Shown here: one piece after another, positions 58,818 to 64,000 of the stretch | How positions within the stretch are numbered: position 1 is the stretch's first letter | Layout: every line of letters begins with the position of its first letter | Origin: Enterococcus pallens ATCC BAA-351 | Lineage (GTDB): Bacteria; Bacillota; Bacilli; Lactobacillales; Enterococcaceae | DNA: 64,000 nucleotides | Assembly: GCF_000407485.1 (NCBI RefSeq) | Contig: NZ_ASWD01000005.1 | Location: 62,001 to 126,000 of the forward strand | Direction of reading: 5' to 3' | Notes under the pieces: model-generated | What the model saw: only the letters and a program-made list of their open reading frames with translations | Database searches by the model: none | What the model was told of the DNA's origin: nothing | Made by a program: the position numbers and the translations under genes

Positions 58818-61073
58818 TTATAGGGAAGCTTTTAAATAAGGTTTGGTAATTGAATCGTTACTGTCCAGCAATTCCTGCGGTGTACCGCTGAACATAATTT
58901 TTCCTCCCTTAGCTCCTCCCTCTGGTCCTACTTCAATTAACCAATCGGCTTGTTTCATAATAGCTAAGTGGTGCTCCAATAAAATTAAACTATTTCCTTG
59001 ATCTACCATTTGATTGAATAAGTGGAGCAGCTCCTGGATATCAGCCAAATGTAAGCCATCTGTTGGCTCATCTAATAAGTAAATAGAACCTTTCTTGTGC
59101 AATTGCCCAGCCAATTTTAAGCGCTGCAGCTCGCCACCAGATAAGGTAGTCAAGGATTGATTCAAGCGCAAATAGCCTAAACCTACATCTACTAAGGCCT
59201 TTAATTGGTTATTAAATTTTTCTTTTTCAAAAAAGTGATACGCTTCAGTAACCGTAAAATGCAAAACATCCACAATATTTTTTTCACGATACTGATAAGT
59301 TAAAATTTCTGGTGCATATCGCTCTCCATGACAAACCTCACAAACCGTTACAATGTCTTCCATAAAGGACATATCTGTCACAATAACTCCTTTTCCGTGA
59401 CAACGTGGGCAAGCCCCTTTTGAGTTATAACTAAAATAGGCAGCTGAGATATTATTTGCTTTAGCGAACAGCTGGCGGATGTCATTAAAAACATTTAAAT
59501 AGGTTAAGGGAGTCGAACGTAAATTAATTCCAATATTTTTCTGTGAAATTGCAACAATATCACGTCCTTGTTCCAGTGCGGTTTGACGTACTGCTTCGCC
59601 TAAGGAGCTCTTGCCCGAACCAGCTACACCGCATAGCACCGTTAGCACTCCCAATGGCACTTCGACTGAAACATTCTTTAAATTATGGATTGTTGTATCT
59701 TTTAGCGTTATAGTGCCAGTGGGTTTTCGTACTTGTTTCTTTACAGGAAATCGGCTTTGCAAGAGCTGGCTGGTAATCGTTCCGCTTTTAAGAAAATCCT
59801 GATAACTGCCGGCAAATTGAATTTCACCACCCGCTTCACCAGCACCAGGACCCATATCGATAATATAATCAGCAGCTTCAATAAGCTGAGGATGATGTTC
59901 AACTAGGATAACGGTATTTCCTTTATCTCTTAACATAGTTAAAGCTTGTTTGAAACGATCGATGTCTTTCGGGTGTAATCCAGCACTTGGTTCGTCCAAC
60001 ACATACATAATATCCGTTAAGGAGCTATTAATATATTTGGAAATTTTTATTCGCTGTGCTTCCCCACCAGACAATGTTCCTGTTGAGCGAGCTAAGGTTA
60101 AGTAGCTTAACCCAATATCTAACAAAGCAACCAGTCGTTTTTGTAATTCTCGTTGAATATCTACCGCTAAAGGAGCATCAATTTTCTGAACAAACTCCGC
60201 TAACTCATCCAAAGACATTAAGACTAGATCAGAAATATTCTTTCCATCAATTAAACAAGTCCTTACCCGATCATTTACTCGTGTACCATGACAAGCTGGA
60301 CAGGTTTCCACTGTTACAAAACGGTTTAATTGCTTTTGATGTCTTTTCCCTTCATCTTTATTTAATATACTGCGCTGCATTCGCGGAATCAGACCTTCGA
60401 ATAAAGCGGTATGAGGCCATTCTTTAGGAGGATTCTTTAGCTTAACTTGCGGTGAGTACAAAAATAGCTCCAGTTCTTCTGGTGAATAATCTTTAATTTT
60501 TTTATCTAAATCGAACAGCCCGCTGTCAGCATATCTCCTCCAACGCCAAAAGCCATGGTGAAAGGTCGGAAAGTCGATAGCATCCTGATTAAGGGATTGA
60601 TTAAAATCTACCAATTTATGAATATCAATAGTAGTCGTCGTACCTAAACCATCACATTGTGGACATTTTCCCTCAGGATGATTAAATGAAAAGGTATCGG
60701 AATACCCAATAAAAGGTTCCCCCACGCGTGAAAAGAGCAGCCGCAGAAAAGTGTAAATATCTGTGTAAGTTCCTACGGTTGAGCGGGCATTTGCTGACAG
60801 TTTTTTTTGGTCAATCACAATTCCCACTGGCAGCTGTTCAATCGACGCAACTTCCGGCCGGCCATATTTAGGTAAATATTGCTGTAAAAAGCTCGGAAAG
60901 GTTTCATTTAATTCCCGTCGTGACTCTGCTGCCAAGGTATCAAATACTAAGGATGATTTTCCTGAACCTGATAATCCAGTGACAACCGTTAATTGTTTTT
61001 TGGGTATCGCAGTCGAAACATTCTTTAGATTATTTTGTCTTGCATTCTTGATCGTAATCCATTGCTGTTCCAT
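58818..61073 (-). CDS. short UvrA-like ABC ATPase
   Basis: 751 residues, against about 940 for UvrA. Two ABC units: Walker A GLSGSGKSS (about 33-41) and GVAGSGKSS (about 483), signatures TLSGGEAQRI and TLSGGELQRL, and zinc-finger cysteines CPQCDGLGT, CPACHG and CPRCHGKG/CEVCHG. The missing length is likely the UvrB-binding or insertion region, as in the class of UvrA paralogues next to regulators, some linked to drug or antibiotic tolerance. DNA binding is likely; a role in excision repair is not shown. GGAGG precedes the ATG. Confidence 0.86.
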   Translation of the reverse strand: MEQQWITIKNARQNNLKNVSTAIPKKQLTVVTGLSGSGKSSLVFDTLAAESRRELNETFPSFLQQYLPKYGRPEVASIEQLPVGIVIDQKKLSANARSTVGTYTDIYTFLRLLFSRVGEPFIGYSDTFSFNHPEGKCPQCDGLGTTTTIDIHKLVDFNQSLNQDAIDFPTFHHGFWRWRRYADSGLFDLDKKIKDYSPEELELFLYSPQVKLKNPPKEWPHTALFEGLIPRMQRSILNKDEGKRHQKQLNRFVTVETCPACHGTRVNDRVRTCLIDGKNISDLVLMSLDELAEFVQKIDAPLAVDIQRELQKRLVALLDIGLSYLTLARSTGTLSGGEAQRIKISKYINSSLTDIMYVLDEPSAGLHPKDIDRFKQALTMLRDKGNTVILVEHHPQLIEAADYIIDMGPGAGEAGGEIQFAGSYQDFLKSGTITSQLLQSRFPVKKQVRKPTGTITLKDTTIHNLKNVSVEVPLGVLTVLCGVAGSGKSSLGEAVRQTALEQGRDIVAISQKNIGINLRSTPLTYLNVFNDIRQLFAKANNISAAYFSYNSKGACPRCHGKGVIVTDMSFMEDIVTVCEVCHGERYAPEILTYQYREKNIVDVLHFTVTEAYHFFEKEKFNNQLKALVDVGLGYLRLNQSLTTLSGGELQRLKLAGQLHKKGSIYLLDEPTDGLHLADIQELLHLFNQMVDQGNSLILLEHHLAIMKQADWLIEVGPEGGAKGGKIMFSGTPQELLDSNDSITKPYLKASL

Positions 61074-61268
61074 GATTGAACCTCCTTGTTCTTTGCTATG
61101 ATAAATGGGTCATATATAGTCTAGGACATCCTAGCAAAGAACGCAAAGAAACTAATTTTCGCGGGTATTTATTAAGTAATCGTCACAAACTTTCTATTTA
61201 GTTTGACGCATTTTAGTAAAACCTATAGAATAAATAATGATTGCACTTTCAGAGATAAGGAGCGTTCT

Positions 61269-63371
61269 ATGTCTCACATTAAACAATACAAACACTTTAT
61301 AAATACTAGATTTGGTTTTTTCAGCTTATTGCTATTATTGCTGTGGATAAAAAATATGTTCGGTTATGTAATGGATTTCCATCTTACTTTGCAAAGTCCA
61401 TTGCAGTTCTTCATATTGCTAATTAATCCAATCAGTGTGTCTATGCTGCTGATAAGTATCGGGCTATTTATTAAACGTACTCGGGTTGCCTATACAGTCT
61501 TATTTGGTATTTATTTCTTATTATCCATTTGGCTGTTTTCCAATGCCGTTTATTATCGAGAGTTCACTGATTTTATCACTATCAATACTTTGTTAGGAGC
61601 TGGGCAGGTTTCAACCGGACTGGGGGAAAGCGCGGTTCGTTTGTTCAGAATTTATGATGTCTTTTACATTATTGATCTATTTATCCTTCCACTTTTATTA
61701 TGGAAGAAAAAGATTAAAATGGATAATCGAGTTCCACGATTACGCCAAGCCACGGCCTTAGCAATGGTTTCTTTGCTGATTGGCAGCGGGAATCTCTTCT
61801 TAGCTGAAATTGACCGTTCTGGCTTGCTGAGTCGTCAGTTTTCTCGTGAACATTTAGTGAAATATCTGGGGATTAATGCCTTTACCTTTTATGATGGCTA
61901 TCAAACTTATCAAAATAACCAGGTCCGAGCTGAAGCTAGTCCAACTGATTTAAAAGAAGTTGAAGACTATGTGGCCGATCATCAGGCAGCACCAAATGAT
62001 CAAATGTATGGGATTGCTAAAGGTAAAAACGTCGTCTACATTCATTTGGAAAGCTTCCAGCAATTTTTAATCGATTATCAATTGACTGATGAAAATGGCG
62101 AAGCTCATACTGTAACCCCATTTTTAAATAGCTTGTTTCATGATCAAAGTACTTACAGCTTTGATAACTTTTTCCATCAGGTAAAGGCCGGTAAAACTTC
62201 TGATGCAGAAACTCTGCTGGAGAATTCTTTATTTGGTTTAAATCAAGGTGCCTTGTTTACCCAAATGGGTGATAAGAATACGTTTGAAGCTGCACCTAAT
62301 ATACTTCAGCAGACAGCTGGTTATACTTCGGCCGTTTTTCATGGACACTCAGCCAGCTTTTGGAATCGGGATGCTACCTATAAGCATCTAGGTTACGACT
62401 ATTTCTTTGATTCCAGCTACTATGATATTAATGAAGATAATTCTTTCCAATATGGGATGCACGACAAGCCGTTTTTGAATCAGTCGGTTCAGTATTTAGA
62501 ACACTTACAGCAGCCTTTTTATGCAAAAATGATTACTGTATCGAACCATTATCCTTATTCCAGTTTTAATAATGAGGAAGATGGATTTCCCTTAGCTAAT
62601 ACTAGTGATTCTACGATTAATGGTTACTTTGCTACAGCAAACTATTTGGATACAGCTTTGCAGGAATTCTTCGATTATATGAAAGCCAGTGGTTTGTACG
62701 ATAATTCCATTTTTGTTCTTTACGGAGATCACTACGGCATTTCAAATACTCGTAATAGTGAACTGGCTCCTTTATTAGGCAAGTCCTCTGAGGAATGGGG
62801 AGATTTTGACAATGCTCAAATGCAGCGTGTCCCATTCATGATTCATATTCCCGGACAAACGAACGGGGGAATTAATCACACGTATGGCGGACAAGTAGAT
62901 GCTTTGCCAACGTTACTGCATTTACTAGGGATTCCTACTGATGACTACTTAATGCTGGGACAAGATCTTTTTTCTTCAGAGCACCAGCAAGTTGTGGCCT
63001 TTAGAGATGGTGACTTTGTAACGCCAGAATATACTTTTTACGGTGGAAAGATTTATGACAATCAAACTGGATTGCCAGTTGATGAGCCGAATCTCGAGCA
63101 GCAAAAGCTGTTTACAAAACTAAATCAAGCAGTCGATGAGCAATTGATGACCTCTGATAAAATCAATAACGGCGATTTGCTGCGATTTTATCAAGGAAGC
63201 GGCTTGAAATCTATTAATCCACAAGATTTTGACTATCACAACCAGCTGGAACGCCTTTTGCAAATTGAGTCAGACAAAGGTAAAAATTCAACTAGTCTTT
63301 ATAGTCAAAACAACGAACAAACAACCGTTCCGCTTTATCGGACGGAAACCTATACTGAATACCAAAAATAG
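61269..63371 (+). CDS. LtaS-type lipoteichoic acid synthase family protein
   Basis: 700 residues: about five membrane helices (residues 15-165), then an extracellular sulfatase-type domain with metal Glu in VVYIHLESFQ, the catalytic threonine in AGKTSDAETLLENSLFG (about residue 300), VFHGHSASFWNRD, and YGDHYG. It polymerises glycerol phosphate from phosphatidylglycerol or primes the polymer. The ATG at 61269 has AAGGAG. Which LtaS paralogue it represents is unsure. Confidence 0.88.
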   Translation: MSHIKQYKHFINTRFGFFSLLLLLLWIKNMFGYVMDFHLTLQSPLQFFILLINPISVSMLLISIGLFIKRTRVAYTVLFGIYFLLSIWLFSNAVYYREFTDFITINTLLGAGQVSTGLGESAVRLFRIYDVFYIIDLFILPLLLWKKKIKMDNRVPRLRQATALAMVSLLIGSGNLFLAEIDRSGLLSRQFSREHLVKYLGINAFTFYDGYQTYQNNQVRAEASPTDLKEVEDYVADHQAAPNDQMYGIAKGKNVVYIHLESFQQFLIDYQLTDENGEAHTVTPFLNSLFHDQSTYSFDNFFHQVKAGKTSDAETLLENSLFGLNQGALFTQMGDKNTFEAAPNILQQTAGYTSAVFHGHSASFWNRDATYKHLGYDYFFDSSYYDINEDNSFQYGMHDKPFLNQSVQYLEHLQQPFYAKMITVSNHYPYSSFNNEEDGFPLANTSDSTINGYFATANYLDTALQEFFDYMKASGLYDNSIFVLYGDHYGISNTRNSELAPLLGKSSEEWGDFDNAQMQRVPFMIHIPGQTNGGINHTYGGQVDALPTLLHLLGIPTDDYLMLGQDLFSSEHQQVVAFRDGDFVTPEYTFYGGKIYDNQTGLPVDEPNLEQQKLFTKLNQAVDEQLMTSDKINNGDLLRFYQGSGLKSINPQDFDYHNQLERLLQIESDKGKNSTSLYSQNNEQTTVPLYRTETYTEYQK

Positions 63372-63396
63372 TGGGACAGACTCCCACTATTTTTTA
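63367..63396 (+). terminator. terminator of the LtaS-family gene
   Basis: A 10-bp perfect stem (63367-63376 with 63382-63391), which contains the TAG stop codon, followed by T6. Confidence 0.88.
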
Positions 63397-63434
63397 TTTA
63401 CATCAAGATAAATTAAGCTAAAATTTTTATTGCC

Positions 63435-63791
63435 CTACTCTTCCACTACAATTACAGCTAAATCCTCTGACTTTTCTAGTTTAGGATGGTCAGAAGATAC
63501 ATAGCCATCGTAAACCACTACCGAAAATTCTCGTTTCGTTTTTATTGCTAAAGCGATTAGTCTAGCAATGGTTCCTTCCTGCAGATTTCCATTAATGATT
63601 AGTTTCTTTCTTGATTTATTTAATAAGCTGGTTAACTTCTCCATCGCTTTCCGAGGGTTCATATGAAAATCCTTGTATGTAATGAACTCGGAAATCTTAT
63701 TAGGTGTACAGCCTAATAAGATGTGCTTTTCTTCTACTACCTCATTTGATTTATTTTGCCTTTCTAAAAGATAACTCAAAATCCTGTTCAT
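63435..63791 (-). CDS. hypothetical protein
   Basis: 118 residues, soluble, mixed alpha/beta. The LIINGNLQEGTIARLIALAIKTKREFSVVVYDG stretch looks like a small Rossmann-like core. I do not recognise the family. It is divergent from the MerR-type gene, which may regulate it. Confidence 0.55.
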   Translation of the reverse strand: MNRILSYLLERQNKSNEVVEEKHILLGCTPNKISEFITYKDFHMNPRKAMEKLTSLLNKSRKKLIINGNLQEGTIARLIALAIKTKREFSVVVYDGYVSSDHPKLEKSEDLAVIVVEE

Positions 63792-63844
63792 CCTGTTTAG
63801 CTCCTTTTGTCCTTTACTTGAAGGTTATTTTGAAATGCTATACC

Positions 63845-63870
63845 ATAGTTATAAACTATCCCTTAAAGGG
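63845..63870 (+). promoter_or_regulatory. two palindromes before the MerR gene
   Basis: ATAGTT-ATA-AACTAT (63845-63859) and CCCTT-A-AAGGG (63860-63870) lie side by side. The second resembles MerR-family operators of the BmrR/TipA kind. They probably control the MerR gene and perhaps its divergent neighbour. Confidence 0.55.
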
Positions 63871-63889
63871 AAGGTCAAGGAGGAAACAG

Positions 63890-64000
63890 GTGGATTATAA
63901 AAATTTGTTAACGATCGGTAAATTAGCCAAAATATCTGGGGTACATGTGAAAGCCTTACGTTATTATGAAAGCATTGGAATATTGCCGCCAACCTATGTT
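63890..64000 (+). CDS. MerR family regulator, N-terminal part
   Basis: The window ends after 37 codons. LTIGKLAKISGVHVKALRYYESIGILPP is the MerR helix-turn-helix and wing. The GTG start follows AAGGAGG. The effector domain is outside the window, so the signal is unknown. Confidence 0.88.
   Translation, partial: MDYKNLLTIGKLAKISGVHVKALRYYESIGILPPTYV

Overview
The window looks like chromosomal DNA of a low-GC Gram-positive coccus of the Lactobacillales, most probably an Enterococcus. Supporting signs are a class III Fic protein whose key residue numbers (H111, E190) match those I recall for E. faecalis Fic, an EfsQnr-like pentapeptide-repeat protein, ECF-type vitamin transporters, strong AGGAGG ribosome sites, and housekeeping genes of Bacillota type. 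The species cannot be fixed from this sequence alone. No tRNA, rRNA, CRISPR array or insertion sequence was seen.

Layout. 1-214: 3' end of aroD. 499-4650: argCJBD with a promoter and an ArgR-type palindrome. 4800-7305: an AT-rich accessory patch with a Fic AMPylase, a broken methyltransferase and an orphan membrane protein. 7618-9683: CBS protein, lspA and an RluA-family pseudouridine synthase. 9680-21521: a complete PyrR-controlled pyrimidine operon (pyrR-uraA-pyrB-pyrC-carA-carB-pyrK-pyrD-pyrF-pyrE). 21634-26834: AI-2E family permease, rqcH, pckA and a small membrane protein. 26865-29870: trpXYZ-type tryptophan ABC importer behind a Trp-codon leader. 29902-35141: aroC-tyrA-aroA-aroK-pheA behind a Tyr/Phe-codon leader. 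35215-40771: LCP protein, DegV, a DUF6530-like protein, an AAA+/VWA ATPase and a DJ-1/PfpI protein. 40932-44860 (minus strand apart from one oxidoreductase): pyridoxine kinase with an ECF S component, then an FMN-riboswitch-controlled ribU. 45025-57713: small hypotheticals, an ECF sigma/anti-sigma pair, a Qnr-like protein, a DUF2087 regulator with a VOC protein, photolyase, an AraC-GNAT fusion, HelD, a zinc-ribbon/TfoX-C protein and TetR. 57839-64000: AraC-GyrI regulator, short UvrA paralogue, LtaS-family enzyme, a hypothetical and the start of a MerR regulator.

The standout is the pair of leaders at 26865-27141 and 29902-30184. Each has a consensus promoter, an 18-codon leader peptide rich in the amino acid the operon serves (two Trp codons; two Tyr and two Phe codons), and a chain of seven RNA segments that can pair in two mutually exclusive registers. 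One register (1:2, 3:4, 5:6) leaves no terminator. The other (2:3, 4:5, 6:7) forms two tandem intrinsic terminators. The leaders share peptide and RNA sequence, so they look like duplicated copies of one attenuator retuned by changing the sensing codons. Together they would couple tryptophan import and phenylalanine/tyrosine synthesis to charged-tRNA supply. Neither has a T-box, the usual device for such operons in Bacillota.

Much of the rest is co-regulated metabolism: ArgR on arginine, PyrR attenuation on UMP synthesis, FMN on riboflavin uptake. The right third is mostly regulators and stress functions (DNA photolyase, UvrA-like protein, Qnr-like protein, HelD).
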